A stretch of 64,000 nt of DNA from Mucilaginibacter sp. (lineage in GTDB: Bacteria; Bacteroidota; Bacteroidia; Sphingobacteriales; Sphingobacteriaceae). The notes beneath the pieces are model-generated. The model did not search any database, was not told where the DNA came from, and worked only from the letters and a program-made list of their open reading frames with translations. The position numbers and the translations under genes are program-made. The stretch spans positions 1 to 64,000 of the forward strand of contig JARLHA010000048.1 of NCBI GenBank assembly GCA_031292485.1. The letters are read 5' to 3'. This document shows positions 35,421-44,768 of the stretch, in pieces (position 1 is the stretch's first letter; the number at the start of each line of letters is the position of its first letter).

Positions 35421-35526
35421 ACCACAGAGACCACAAAGGAAAAAAACACGGAGAACACAAAGCTTTAATAGTTTGCAATTTTTTTCTCTGTGTTTCTCCG
35501 TGCCTTACTCTGCGACCTCCGTGGTT
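35421..35526. repeat. Inverted repeat element (ACCACAGAGACC type)
   Basis: ACCACAGAGACCACAAAGGA and CACGGAGAACACAAAG on the left pair with CTCTGTGTTTCTCCGTGCCT and CTGCGACCTCCGTGGT on the right. TTATCTAATCTCTAAATTAC words flank it on both sides (35287-35405 and 35575-35605). The whole 346-base gap between pheT and the coiled-coil gene is repeat sequence; no gene is seen. Confidence 0.7.
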
Positions 35527-35605
35527 ACATTTTTTTACCAGTTATTTTGACCGAAACATATGGCCCTTATTTTAGACTAATCTCTAATTAACTAATCTCT
35601 AACCT

Positions 35606-38005
35606 CTACTTTCGTATCTCCGCTCCCGATTCCTTCTCCAGGTTGTAAATTAATTTTTGCATAATGGCATCAATCGCTTTATCGGTCAGCGTTTTTTCAC
35701 TGTCCTGCAAAATAAAGCTAAGCGCATAAGATTTTTTTCCTGCCGGGAGTTTGTCGCCCTGGTAAACATCAAACACATTTACATCCTGCAATAATTTACG
35801 TTCGGTTTTTTGGGCGATCAGTTTTAACTGGCCGAAAGTTACGTTTTTATCGATCAGCATCGAAAGATCGCGCCTTACTGCGGGGAATTTTGAAATTTCC
35901 GAATAAACGATCTTATTTTTACGAACCTGTTTAAGGATCATATCAAAATTAAAATCGGCATAAAAAACTTCCTTATCCACTTCGGTTTTTTTCAAAGCTT
36001 CTGTTGCTACCGAACCAAATTTCACCAGTTGCTTATTGTTCAGTTTATATTGCAAACCGTAAGCAAGTTTTTTACAGGTAGCATCCTCCACCGAAATGTC
36101 GCTGATGCCAAGTTTCGCAAGCACACCGTCAACAACCGCTTTTAAATTATAAAAAGATGCAGGCTTGCTTTTTTGGTTCCATTGTGCGGCAACGTCCGCG
36201 CCCGTAATAAAAATGGCGAACCGCTGGGTTTCGATATACTTCCCCTCCTCAACCGAATAAACTTTTCCAAACTCATAAAGTTTCAGATCGGGGTTTTTAC
36301 GGTTGTGGTTGTACGCGATGGCTTCAAGGCCCGAGAACAGCATGCTCTGGCGCATTACGTCCAAATCACTACTTAAAGGGTTTAAGATCTTTACCGCCGT
36401 ATCCAAATTGGATGAATAGGCTGATTTGGTGAGCGAGTTCGACATGATCTCGTTAAAACCATTGGCGGTTAACAAATCGGATAACAGGCTTTGTATAGAG
36501 TCCTTTTCGGGCCTTTGCGAATTATTTAACGAAGCCCTAACCTGGGTCTGGATCTCAATATTGTTGTAACCGTAGATCCGCAATATTTCTTCAACAACAT
36601 CCACATCACGGGTTATATCTACGCGATATGGAGGCACTTTTAGCGAGAGCCCTTCATCGGTGTCGTCAACGATCTCAATCTCCAAAGCTTTCAGTATCCC
36701 TTTTATTTCATCATGCCCGATGGCCTTACCGATCAGCCTGTCGATGGTTTTATAAGTTACCTCAACTTCAAACGGCGCAACCGGTTTTGGATAGTTATCC
36801 GAAATTTCTGATGATATTTTTCCGCCAGCTATTTCCTGTATCAGCATGGCGGCTCTCTTCAATGCAAAAACCGTCATGTCAGGATCTGTCCCACGTTCAA
36901 ACCTGAAAGAGGCATCGGTTTTCAAACCATGCCGTTTTGATGTTTTGCGAACCGATACCGCGTTAAAATAAGCACTCTCCAGGAATATATTTTTGGTAGT
37001 CGCCTTAACACCTGATCCTATGCCGCCAAATACCCCGGCAATGCATATTGGTTTTTCCGCATCGCAGATCATCAGGTCATCGGCAGAAAGTTTGCGTTCT
37101 ACCTCGTCCAATGTTTTAAACAAAGTTCCTTCAGGGCAGTTTTTTACGATCACAGTGCCCCCGGCAATCTCATCTGCGTCAAAGGCATGCAGGGGCTGCC
37201 CCAAATCATGCAAAACATAATTTGTAGCATCTACAATGTTATTGATAGATCGGATGCCGATCACCGCCAAACGCTCTTTTAACCATTTAGGCGATTCCTT
37301 CACCTCAACACCCGAAATGGTAACACCCGAGTACCTCGGGCTGGCCTGTTCGTTTTCTACGATTACTTTTATCGTATGGCTGGTATTATCTACCTTAAAT
37401 GTCGATACATCAGGCCTTTTTACCGCGATCTTTAAAAAAGCGGCTATATCCCTTGCTGTACCCAAATGCGAAGCGGCATCAGCGCGGTTAGGCGTTAAAC
37501 CGATCTCGTAAAGGTAGTCGTCGTTTATTTTAAAATAATCTTTAGCCGGAGTTCCGATAACGGCATTTTCATCCAGTACCATGATACCTGCATGATCTGT
37601 TCCCAAGCCTATCTCATCTTCAGCGCAGATCATCCCTTCGGATGCTTCGCCCCTTATTTTTGATTTATTTATTTTGAAAGGTTCGCCAACGGTTGGGTAA
37701 ACGGTGGTGCCAACGGTAGCAACAACCACTTTTTGCCCGGCAGCAACGTTATTGGCCCCGCAAACAATCTGCAGGTCTTCGCCGGTACCGGCATCTACCT
37801 TAGTTACTTTCAAGCGGTCGGCATTGGGGTGCTGGGTACATTCTTTAACATAACCGATCACCAAACCTTCCAGCCCGCCGGGGATAGGCTGAACTTTTTC
37901 AAGGCTCTCCACTTCCAAACCGGTACCTGTCAAAATCGTCGAGATTTCTTCGGGGGTTTTATCCGTATCAATAAATTCTTTCAGCCAATTATAGGATATT
38001 TTCAT
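35606..38005 (-). CDS. pheT: Phenylalanine-tRNA ligase beta subunit
   Basis: The 799-residue beta chain of the (alpha-beta)2 enzyme. The N-terminal tRNA-binding OB domain (about 40-150) is followed by the B3/B4 editing region with GRNKERI-free core, a B5 domain (PPYRVDITRDVDVVEEI), a catalytic-like domain, and the C-terminal FDX-ACB anticodon-binding domain (SKFPAVRRDLSMLIDKNVTF). The length is normal. pheS is not in the window, as is usual when the two are separated in Bacteroidota. Confidence 0.97.
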   Translation of the reverse strand: MKISYNWLKEFIDTDKTPEEISTILTGTGLEVESLEKVQPIPGGLEGLVIGYVKECTQHPNADRLKVTKVDAGTGEDLQIVCGANNVAAGQKVVVATVGTTVYPTVGEPFKINKSKIRGEASEGMICAEDEIGLGTDHAGIMVLDENAVIGTPAKDYFKINDDYLYEIGLTPNRADAASHLGTARDIAAFLKIAVKRPDVSTFKVDNTSHTIKVIVENEQASPRYSGVTISGVEVKESPKWLKERLAVIGIRSINNIVDATNYVLHDLGQPLHAFDADEIAGGTVIVKNCPEGTLFKTLDEVERKLSADDLMICDAEKPICIAGVFGGIGSGVKATTKNIFLESAYFNAVSVRKTSKRHGLKTDASFRFERGTDPDMTVFALKRAAMLIQEIAGGKISSEISDNYPKPVAPFEVEVTYKTIDRLIGKAIGHDEIKGILKALEIEIVDDTDEGLSLKVPPYRVDITRDVDVVEEILRIYGYNNIEIQTQVRASLNNSQRPEKDSIQSLLSDLLTANGFNEIMSNSLTKSAYSSNLDTAVKILNPLSSDLDVMRQSMLFSGLEAIAYNHNRKNPDLKLYEFGKVYSVEEGKYIETQRFAIFITGADVAAQWNQKSKPASFYNLKAVVDGVLAKLGISDISVEDATCKKLAYGLQYKLNNKQLVKFGSVATEALKKTEVDKEVFYADFNFDMILKQVRKNKIVYSEISKFPAVRRDLSMLIDKNVTFGQLKLIAQKTERKLLQDVNVFDVYQGDKLPAGKKSYALSFILQDSEKTLTDKAIDAIMQKLIYNLEKESGAEIRK

Positions 38006-38025
38006 TATAGCGCAACAATAAACGG

Positions 38026-38033
38026 CAAAGATA
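38026..38033 (-). promoter_or_regulatory. -7 promoter box of pheT
   Basis: TATCTTTG on the minus strand, 20 bases before the pheT ATG, matches TAnnTTTG. Confidence 0.45.
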
Positions 38034-38139
38034 GGATTTAGTCCGAAAGTCAGGAAGGACAGGGAACGGAATTAAGAAAAGAAAAAATGAAGTCAAACCA
38101 AATGGCTCAAAAATTCGAAAATTACTTATCTTTAATCCT

Positions 38140-38372
38140 AAACATCCGGGAAATCGCGTTTAAAAACTTGTCGCTTAATGGTGGCTAAAGCCGTTGTTTT
38201 TTTGTTTGTTTTTGCCGTTCCTTAAAAGGAACGGCAATGAATTTTAGAAGCATAATCTTTCATTCATTGCCGTTGGCTTCAGCCAACGGGGAAATTAAAG
38301 CAATAAGATGGCTTTAGCCTCAATTACAAATATGCTTGGTTTTTTAAACGCGATTTCCCTGTCCTAAACATG
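38140..38372. repeat. Nested inverted-repeat element
   Basis: Outer arms share the exact core GGGAAATCGCGTTTAAAAA (38148-38166 and its complement at 38341-38359). Inside are three more stems: GGCTAAAGCC with GGCTTTAGCC, GCCGTTCC/GGAACGGC (38214-38235), and CGTTGGCT/AGCCAACG (38270-38287). One element seems inserted in the loop of another. It takes up most of the 466-base gap between pheT and the next gene; no gene is seen in it. Confidence 0.7.
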
Positions 38373-38471
38373 TTTTTTATGGTAACTTAGACAATGTTGT
38401 TGCATGTGCGAGTTGAATTTAGCACCGTTTTAGATATTGATTAAATATGATGGCCATATAAAGGAGGAATT

Positions 38472-38729
38472 ATGTTAAAAAGAGGACTGCCCCCATCACA
38501 CCCCGGGGAAATATTAAAAGAAATGTTTATCGTTGAACGCGGCTTAACGATTACTGAAGTGGCTAAAGGATTAAATATGGCAAGGGCTAATTTGTCATCT
38601 GTAATTAATGGGCATTTGGGGATCAGTCCGGAGCTTGCGGTTAAATTATCAGAAGCTTTTGGCAACACAACGCAGTTTTGGGTTAACATTCAAAATAACT
38701 ATGATCTATGGCATGCTGAAGGAAGATAG
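38472..38729 (+). CDS. HigA-type antitoxin without toxin
   Basis: An 85-residue XRE-type DNA-binding protein of the HigA/VapI group: PPSHPGEILKEMF at the N-terminus, helix-turn-helix TITEVAKGLNMARANLSSVI, and the typical C-terminal FWVNIQNNYDLWHAE. A strong AAAGGAGGAAT precedes the ATG. No HigB toxin is found upstream, where it would normally lie, nor any readable remnant. It may act as a stand-alone repressor or as an orphan antidote. Confidence 0.88.
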   Translation: MLKRGLPPSHPGEILKEMFIVERGLTITEVAKGLNMARANLSSVINGHLGISPELAVKLSEAFGNTTQFWVNIQNNYDLWHAEGR

Positions 38730-38798
38730 ATCGTTCTACCATTCGTCATTTTAATAAAATAGCAGTCTATTAGCCGAGGATACACGCCGCTTGTTCAA

Positions 38799-39707
38799 CT
38801 ACTTGAAAATATGTACAAGCTTATTGTTTTGAAATAAATATGCGCCCGTGGTACTTGTTAATATAATTCGATTAAATGATTTTTTTGTCATGTTTATATC
38901 ACCACCCGGAACGGTGAACTCTTTTAAAAGATGCTCATTTACGATAGTTGCGAAATAGGAGTCATCGCCTTCGGCTGCTGAACCGGCGACATAAATAACA
39001 TTTTTGTACTTTTCGATTTGATAAATATCCCAGGCATTTATGAAACTGATAAGCGTGTCTGTTCGGTCATTCGTACGTTTAACGTAAAGCTTCTTGTTAT
39101 TGCGACTAACAAAGTAATTCTCCACAGATATATCAGATAAATATTCGTTCTCAGCCAACTGTTTAACATATTTCCAATGATGCCTGGGATCGCTTCCTTG
39201 TAACGTGTAAACCTTATTATTCCAGAGAGTTACTGATAACGGTTGATGAAGACTTGAACTTATGTGATATGGGAAAAATATGTCTGTACTAAAGGTATAT
39301 TCTTCCCATGTTTTTCCGAGATCCATAGATTTATGTATTCTGCAATAACTCGACTCATGAATACCTTTCCACCTTTCCAAGCCCCACCATCTCCCTTTGT
39401 CATCCACTGTGAATTCATTAATACCATATATTGATTTTCCCAACCACTGCCATGTTTTTCCTCGGTTGGAACTTAATTCTATACCGATGGAACGCCTTAG
39501 TAAAATAATCGTGTCTTTTGATAACTGAAAAGCTCCATAAATTTCGTGATCTTTTTTGGCTTCCGTAAGTTCACGTTCCCAACTTAATGGTTTCAATTTC
39601 GAGTTTGAGACCTTATCTTGATTAGAAGAAGAATTGTACACGTTTGGATTGTCTCTATGACAAGAAAACAAAGAAACTAAAAGAATAAATAAGCAATAAG
39701 GCTTCAT
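38799..39707 (-). CDS. Lipoprotein with BNR/sialidase-like repeats
   Basis: A protein of 302 residues with a lipoprotein signal (MKPYCLFILLVSLFSC, C16). Two Asp-box/BNR-like repeats are readable, SSNRGKTWQWLG and SMDLGKTWEEY, which mark beta-propeller folds as in sialidases and photosystem assembly factors. No catalytic set of a sialidase is evident. It is expected on the outer membrane or periplasm. Substrate unknown. It is divergent from dnaE. Confidence 0.7.
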   Translation of the reverse strand: MKPYCLFILLVSLFSCHRDNPNVYNSSSNQDKVSNSKLKPLSWERELTEAKKDHEIYGAFQLSKDTIILLRRSIGIELSSNRGKTWQWLGKSIYGINEFTVDDKGRWWGLERWKGIHESSYCRIHKSMDLGKTWEEYTFSTDIFFPYHISSSLHQPLSVTLWNNKVYTLQGSDPRHHWKYVKQLAENEYLSDISVENYFVSRNNKKLYVKRTNDRTDTLISFINAWDIYQIEKYKNVIYVAGSAAEGDDSYFATIVNEHLLKEFTVPGGDINMTKKSFNRIILTSTTGAYLFQNNKLVHIFK

Positions 39708-39851
39708 TTCTATTTAAAAGTTGTAATATACCTCTTTTTTATCTAAAAAATCATCACATCGGGTTGATAAATTTTGATTTAAAATAGTTACTAACCCTTC
39801 GCTTTTTTCTCCACATAAATCCGAAATCGAAATTCCGAAATCCGAAATTAG

Positions 39852-39859
39852 TACCTTTG
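39852..39859 (+). promoter_or_regulatory. -7 promoter box of dnaE
   Basis: TACCTTTG matches TAnnTTTG, 27 bases before the ATG, with AGGAGGA as ribosome site in between. Directly upstream are CCGAAATC words related to the rplK-rplA repeat. Confidence 0.5.
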
Positions 39860-39886
39860 TTTCTTCTTTAGGAGGATATACCCATC

Positions 39887-42800
39887 ATGCCGGATTTTTC
39901 GCACTTACACGTACATACCCAGTTCTCATTGCTCGACGGCGCTGCCGATATATCCAAACTGTATAAAAAAGCAGCTGCGGATGGCATGAAAGCTTTGGCT
40001 ATTACCGACCATGGCAACATGTTCGGCGTGTTTAAGTTTGTGGCAGAAGCAGGCAAGCACAATGTAAAGCCTATTGTAGGCTGCGAATTTTACGTGGTTG
40101 AGGATCGCCATAAAAAACAATTCACCAAGGAGAAAAAAGATAAAAGGTATCACCAGCTGATGCTGGCCAAAAACCCCGAAGGCTATAAAAACCTGGTTAA
40201 GCTATGCTCCTATGGTTACATGGAAGGCCTATACAGCAAATGGCCCCGCATTGATAAGGAATTAATCCTCAAACATCATAAAGGCATCATTGCAACTACC
40301 TGCTGCCTGGGCGCATCTATACCGCAGGCAATTTTAAGCCTGGGCGAAGCGGAAGCCGAAGTAGAATTTAAATGGTGGCTCGACCTGTTTGGCGAGGATT
40401 ACTATATCGAGTTGCAGCGTCACGATATCCCCGAGCAAAACACCGTGAATGCCGTATTGCTTAAATTCGCTAAAAAATATAATGTTAAGGTGATCTGCTC
40501 CAATGATTCACACTATGTGGATCAGCAGGATTCAAACGCGCACGATATTTTGCTTTGTGTAAATACAGGTGATATGCAGAGCACCCCTATTGCCACCGAT
40601 GAAGAAGGCGGCAAAGGGTACAGGTTCGGTTTCCCTAACGACCAGTTTTACTTTAAAACACAGGCCGAAATGGACAAACTGTTTAGCGACCTGCCTGAAT
40701 CGTTAGATAATACCAATGAGATCGTCGACAAGGTGGAAGTTTTAAAGCTGAAGCGCGATATCCTGCTGCCCAACTACGTTATCCCCGAAGAGTTTAAAAT
40801 ACACAGCGAGACCACGCCAGATTCGGATACCCTTAACCAGTGGGAATATTTGAAGCACCTTACCTTTATGGGTGCCAAGGAACGCTATATCGATATTAGC
40901 CCGGAAACAGAGGAGCGCATCAACTTTGAGCTTTTTACCATCCGCACGATGGGTTTTGCCGGTTACTTTTTAATTGTTGCCGACTTTATTAAAGCAGGCA
41001 GAGATATGGGCGTATTTATTGGCCCGGGGCGTGGTTCGGCAGCGGGATCGGTAGTGGCGTATTGCACGGGGATCACCAATATCGACCCGATGAAGTACAA
41101 CCTCCTGTTCGAAAGGTTCCTGAATCCCGACCGTAAATCAATGCCCGATATTGATACCGATTTTGACGATGCAGGAAGACAGAAGGTAATTGACTATGTA
41201 GTTGATAAATACGGCAAGAACCAGGTAGCACAGATCATCACTTATGGCTCCATGGCGGCCCGAACCAGCATACAGGATGTTGGCAGGGTGCTGGATATGC
41301 CCCTGTCTGATGTGAATGCCATTAAAAAATTGGTTCCGGATACTTTAGGTATCACGTTAAAAGATGCGATAGAACAAGTTCCGGAACTAAAAGAGATCTT
41401 AAAAGGCAATGACCTGAAGGCCCAGGTACTTCGCGAAGCGGAAAAGCTGGAGGGTTCGGTACGTAACACAGGCGTACACGCTGCGGGGATCATCATCGCC
41501 CCTTATGACTTAACGGATATTGTTCCTGTCGCGGTAGCAAAAGACTCCGACCTGCTGGTTACCCAGTACGATGGCAGGGTGATTGAAGATGCAGGGGTTA
41601 TCAAAATGGACTTTTTAGGCTTGAAAACCCTTACCATTTTAAAGGATGCCCTGCGGCTGATCAAACAAAACCATGATGTAACTATCGATATTGACTACAT
41701 CCCGCTGGATGACCAGAAGACTTTTGAGCTTTACCAGCGCGGCGATACCAACGGCACCTTCCAGTTTGAAAGTGACGGGATGCAAATGTACCTGCGGGAG
41801 CTGAAACCTGATAAGTTTGAGGATTTGATCGCCATGAACGCGCTTTACCGCCCGGGACCGATAGAGTATATCCCCAACTTTATCAGTCGTAAGCACGGTC
41901 GCGAGCCGATCACCTTCGACTTGCCCGATATGGAAGAATACCTGGGCGAAACCTACGGGATCACCGTTTACCAGGAACAGGTAATGCTTTTATCGCAAAA
42001 ACTCGCTGGCTTTAGCAAGGGCGATGCCGACGTTTTGCGAAAAGCGATGGGTAAAAAGCAGCTTGAGGTACTGAACAAGATGGAGGCCCAGTTTATGAAC
42101 GGCGCTGCCGAAAAGGGTCACCCTAAAGATAAACTTACCAAAATATGGACCGACTGGAAGGCATTTGCCCAGTATGCGTTCAATAAGTCGCACTCCACCT
42201 GTTATGCTTTCGTAGCATACCAAACCGCCTATTTAAAGGCGCATTACCCATCCGAATACATGGCTGCGGTTTTAAACAACCAGAACAACATGGAAAAGAT
42301 CACCTTTTTTATGGAGGAGTGCCGCAGGATGGGCGTTGAAGTTTTGGGACCCGATATTAATGAATCGGATATGGCGTTTGCCGCTAACAAAAAAGGGCAG
42401 ATCCGTTTTGGGCTTGCCGGCGTAAAAGGTGTAGGTGAGAAAGCGGTAGAGAGTATTATTGAAGAACGTAACGAACGGGGACCCTATAAATCGGTGTATG
42501 ATTTTGCGCAGCGATCAAATACCCGCAGTGTTAACCGCAAAGCTTATGAGAATCTGGTTTATGGCGGCGGTTTTGATGAATTTGGATTGAAAAGAGCCCA
42601 GTTTTTTGCAAAGACGGATAACGGCGTATTAACCGGTATTGAACGCCTGATTAAATACGCCAATGATTACCAGAACTCGCAAAACAGCTCGCAGTCATCG
42701 CTTTTTGGTGGCGGGGCGATGAATTCCTTTATCCCCGAGCCTGCTATGCCCGAAGCAGAAGAGTGGGCGCTGATAGAGAAGTTAAAATACGAAAAGGAAG

Positions 42801-43480
42801 TGATCGGGATGTACCTCACTGGTCACCCGCTGGATAATTATAAGGTTGAACTGGAACGGTTTTGCAATAGCAATATCAGCGACCTGAAGAACATGCAGAA
42901 AGCGCGTTCAGGCGAAGGCGGCGAAGAGATTATGAATGCCTTTGCCAACCTGCGTAAACGTGGCGAGATCTGTATCGGCGGACTGGTAGGAAACGTTCAG
43001 CATAAAATGACCAAGAACGGCAAACCATTTGGAACTTTCGTGCTGGAGGATTATAACGAATCGTACGAGTTTGCCTTATTTGGCGATGATTACGTAAAAT
43101 TCCGCAACCTGCTGGTGGATGGTTACTTTTTACACCTGAAAGGTATTATTGAAGAGAAATTCAGGCAGAAGGATAACTGGGACATGAAGATCCTGACGAT
43201 GAGCCTGCTCTCCGAAATGCGGGATAAACTCACCAAATCATTAACCGTATGCCTCGAGTTGAATGCGCTGAACAGTCAGTTACTGGAAAACATCCAGGAG
43301 GCAATCAATATCAACAACCAGCGCTACCCGGTAAAAAACTGCACCCTGCGCTTTATGATCAAGGATCGAGATGAAGCGATGTTGGTGGAGCTGCCTTCTA
43401 AATCATTTAAAGTAAACCCGAGCGATGATTTGATGGCGGATATATTTACATTGACCAATGTGCACCCGGTGTTGAATTAA
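39887..43480 (+). CDS. dnaE: DNA polymerase III subunit alpha
   Basis: The 1197-residue replicative polymerase. It has an N-terminal PHP domain (SHLHVHTQFSLLDGA), palm with MPDIDTDFDD carrying the catalytic aspartates D421 and D423, fingers and a helix-hairpin-helix region (FGLAGVKGVGEKAV), a beta-clamp-binding region, and a C-terminal OB fold (ICIGGLVGNVQHKMTKNGKP). The length is normal for the DnaE1 type. The last 28 codons plus stop are copied twice downstream (44574-44660, 44769-44834). Confidence 0.98.
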   Translation: MPDFSHLHVHTQFSLLDGAADISKLYKKAAADGMKALAITDHGNMFGVFKFVAEAGKHNVKPIVGCEFYVVEDRHKKQFTKEKKDKRYHQLMLAKNPEGYKNLVKLCSYGYMEGLYSKWPRIDKELILKHHKGIIATTCCLGASIPQAILSLGEAEAEVEFKWWLDLFGEDYYIELQRHDIPEQNTVNAVLLKFAKKYNVKVICSNDSHYVDQQDSNAHDILLCVNTGDMQSTPIATDEEGGKGYRFGFPNDQFYFKTQAEMDKLFSDLPESLDNTNEIVDKVEVLKLKRDILLPNYVIPEEFKIHSETTPDSDTLNQWEYLKHLTFMGAKERYIDISPETEERINFELFTIRTMGFAGYFLIVADFIKAGRDMGVFIGPGRGSAAGSVVAYCTGITNIDPMKYNLLFERFLNPDRKSMPDIDTDFDDAGRQKVIDYVVDKYGKNQVAQIITYGSMAARTSIQDVGRVLDMPLSDVNAIKKLVPDTLGITLKDAIEQVPELKEILKGNDLKAQVLREAEKLEGSVRNTGVHAAGIIIAPYDLTDIVPVAVAKDSDLLVTQYDGRVIEDAGVIKMDFLGLKTLTILKDALRLIKQNHDVTIDIDYIPLDDQKTFELYQRGDTNGTFQFESDGMQMYLRELKPDKFEDLIAMNALYRPGPIEYIPNFISRKHGREPITFDLPDMEEYLGETYGITVYQEQVMLLSQKLAGFSKGDADVLRKAMGKKQLEVLNKMEAQFMNGAAEKGHPKDKLTKIWTDWKAFAQYAFNKSHSTCYAFVAYQTAYLKAHYPSEYMAAVLNNQNNMEKITFFMEECRRMGVEVLGPDINESDMAFAANKKGQIRFGLAGVKGVGEKAVESIIEERNERGPYKSVYDFAQRSNTRSVNRKAYENLVYGGGFDEFGLKRAQFFAKTDNGVLTGIERLIKYANDYQNSQNSSQSSLFGGGAMNSFIPEPAMPEAEEWALIEKLKYEKEVIGMYLTGHPLDNYKVELERFCNSNISDLKNMQKARSGEGGEEIMNAFANLRKRGEICIGGLVGNVQHKMTKNGKPFGTFVLEDYNESYEFALFGDDYVKFRNLLVDGYFLHLKGIIEEKFRQKDNWDMKILTMSLLSEMRDKLTKSLTVCLELNALNSQLLENIQEAININNQRYPVKNCTLRFMIKDRDEAMLVELPSKSFKVNPSDDLMADIFTLTNVHPVLN
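43394..43480 (+). repeat. dnaE 3' end, resident copy of a triplicated segment
   Basis: The segment encodes PSKSFKVNPSDDLMADIFTL and the last eight residues TNVHPVLN plus TAA. It is the in-frame end of dnaE and the reference for the two displaced copies. Confidence 0.85.
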
Positions 43481-43482
43481 TC

Positions 43483-43535
43483 AATTTGAAAATTTGGTGA
43501 TTTGAGGATTTGAAAATGGGATACATTTTCAAATC
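43483..43535. repeat. Word-repeat hairpin directly after dnaE
   Basis: TTTGAAAATTTGGTGATTTG and GATTTGAAAATGGG words face CATTTTCAAATC. It is probably a termination or processing stem for dnaE. The rest up to higB (43536-43625) is AT-rich, with no gene. Confidence 0.55.
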
Positions 43536-43625
43536 GCCCCTTCTGCTGTCTTTTCTTAACAAAAAGAAAAATTTATTTTCCAATTTTATAAATTGAAATT
43601 TATTTCATATTTTAAAACAATTACC

Positions 43626-43633
43626 TAATTTTG
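43626..43633 (+). promoter_or_regulatory. -7 promoter box of higBA
   Basis: TAATTTTG ends five bases before the higB ATG, pointing to a leaderless transcript. No TTG at the right distance upstream. Confidence 0.4.
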
Positions 43634-43638
43634 TATTA

Positions 43639-43932
43639 ATGGTAATCCTTATCAAAAAGACGCTGTCGAGGTTTGCAGAAAAGCATCCGGCGTCTGCAAC
43701 GCCATTAAATAATTGGTACGACATAGCAAAAGCGGCAGATTGGAATAAGTTGGCCGATATTAAAAAGGATTTTAACAATGTAGATTATGTTGGCAACGAC
43801 AGGTATGTTTTCAATATAAAAGGAAACAATTTCAGGTTGGTTGCCTTGATATTTTTTGATAAGCGGACTTTATTTATACGTTTTATCGGTACACATTCCG
43901 AATATGACAAAATAGACTGCACAAACATTTAG
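43639..43932 (+). CDS. higB: HigB-type mRNA interferase toxin
   Basis: A 97-residue toxin of the HigB family: N-terminal LIKKTLSRFAEKHPASATPL, then NNWYDIAKAADW, NDRYVFNIKGNNFRLVALIFF and the C-terminal FIRFIGTHSEYDKID. HigB cuts mRNA on the ribosome. The antitoxin starts 11 bases downstream, the toxin-first order typical of higBA. The pair is AT-rich compared with dnaE and lies between two copies of the dnaE 3' end. Confidence 0.9.
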   Translation: MVILIKKTLSRFAEKHPASATPLNNWYDIAKAADWNKLADIKKDFNNVDYVGNDRYVFNIKGNNFRLVALIFFDKRTLFIRFIGTHSEYDKIDCTNI

Positions 43933-43943
43933 AATAAGTTAAG

Positions 43944-44330
43944 ATGATAGATAAAATAAGAAACGAAGCGCAATACAATCAGGTAATGGCTTTAATAGAA
44001 AGATTTATAAGTAAGGCTACTGAAGGCGGTGGGTTTAGTTCCCTGTCGGCAACTGAGGCAGAAGAACTAAGTCATCTTAGCCTGTTGGCGGAACAATATG
44101 AGGATGATGTACTAAAAATCATGCCTTTGCCTGTCACCATAACGTCTGTCGTTCAGCATAAAATTAAAGAATTAAACCTAACACAGGCAAAACTTGCCGA
44201 CATGCTGGGTTTAGGAACATCCAAATTGTCGCAGATATTAAATGGCAAGCGTGAGCCTGATGTCACATTTTTAAAAGCAGTTCACAATAAACTCGGAATT
44301 AGCGGCGATTTCCTTTTGGAAAATGTGTAA
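43944..44330 (+). CDS. higA: HigA-type antitoxin
   Basis: A protein of 128 residues. The N-terminal half is a toxin-binding helical region (about 1-65, NQVMALIERFIS-like). The C-terminal half holds a Cro/C1 helix-turn-helix (LTQAKLADMLGLGTSKLSQI) and ends in LGISGDFLLENV. It neutralises HigB and represses the pair. It lies in the same cassette between the dnaE-end repeats. Confidence 0.88.
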   Translation: MIDKIRNEAQYNQVMALIERFISKATEGGGFSSLSATEAEELSHLSLLAEQYEDDVLKIMPLPVTITSVVQHKIKELNLTQAKLADMLGLGTSKLSQILNGKREPDVTFLKAVHNKLGISGDFLLENV

Positions 44331-44337
44331 TGGTAAT

Positions 44338-44514
44338 TTATCTTTTTCCTGTAAGGGATAAGGGTGTAGCAAAGTTATATTTATCTTTTAAGTCAGTTAA
44401 TTTCCCACCCTTTTGCAAGTGCTCATGGATTGCCTTTTTATCTTCAAGCATTTTTTTGAAAATAGCAGATCCCCTGGAGTTAAGAGGCTTATTTTTTGTG
44501 TTTTGAATATTCAT
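44338..44514 (-). CDS. Small hypothetical protein next to HigBA
   Basis: 58 residues starting at MNIQNTKNKP (a longer start exists at 44532). It is basic and helical, with FKKMLEDKKAIHEHLQKGGK and LTDLKDKYNFATPL. It lies tail to tail with higA, seven bases away, and ends the cassette before the displaced dnaE end. Not recognised. The short size leaves some doubt that it is expressed. Confidence 0.45.
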   Translation of the reverse strand: MNIQNTKNKPLNSRGSAIFKKMLEDKKAIHEHLQKGGKLTDLKDKYNFATPLSLTGKR

Positions 44515-44573
44515 TTTCTCAAAAATAAGCACATTATTTTAAATATCAAAGTACTAAAGGAGATCAATACGCT

Positions 44574-44660
44574 CCCTCCAAATCATTTAAAGTAAACCCA
44601 AGCGATGATTTGATGGCAGATATTTTTACGCTGACCAATGTGCACCCGGTGTTGAATTAA
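44574..44660 (+). repeat. Displaced copy 2 of the dnaE 3' end
   Basis: It aligns with 43394-43480 over 28 codons plus stop. The differences (CCT/CCC, TCT/TCC, CCG/CCA, GCG/GCA, ATA/ATT, ACA/ACG, TTG/CTG) are all synonymous. There is no start codon, so it is not expressed as dnaE. Confidence 0.9.
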
Positions 44661-44768
44661 AAAAGGATTGTCATTTCGACGAGGAACGAGGAGAAATCTA
44701 TGCACCATGCCCGCCGTTGCATGGCACTTGTATAGATTTCTCTCTATCGTTCGAAATGACAATTGGCA
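44661..44768. repeat. Hairpin repeat between the displaced dnaE ends
   Basis: ATTGTCATTTCGACGAGGAA and CGAGGAGAAATCTA on the left pair with TAGATTTCTCTCTATCG and TTCGAAATGACAAT on the right. Similar GTCATTTCGA...AAATGAC elements are common in Sphingobacteriaceae genomes (knowledge). The hairpin separates dnaE-end copies 2 and 3. Confidence 0.75.
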
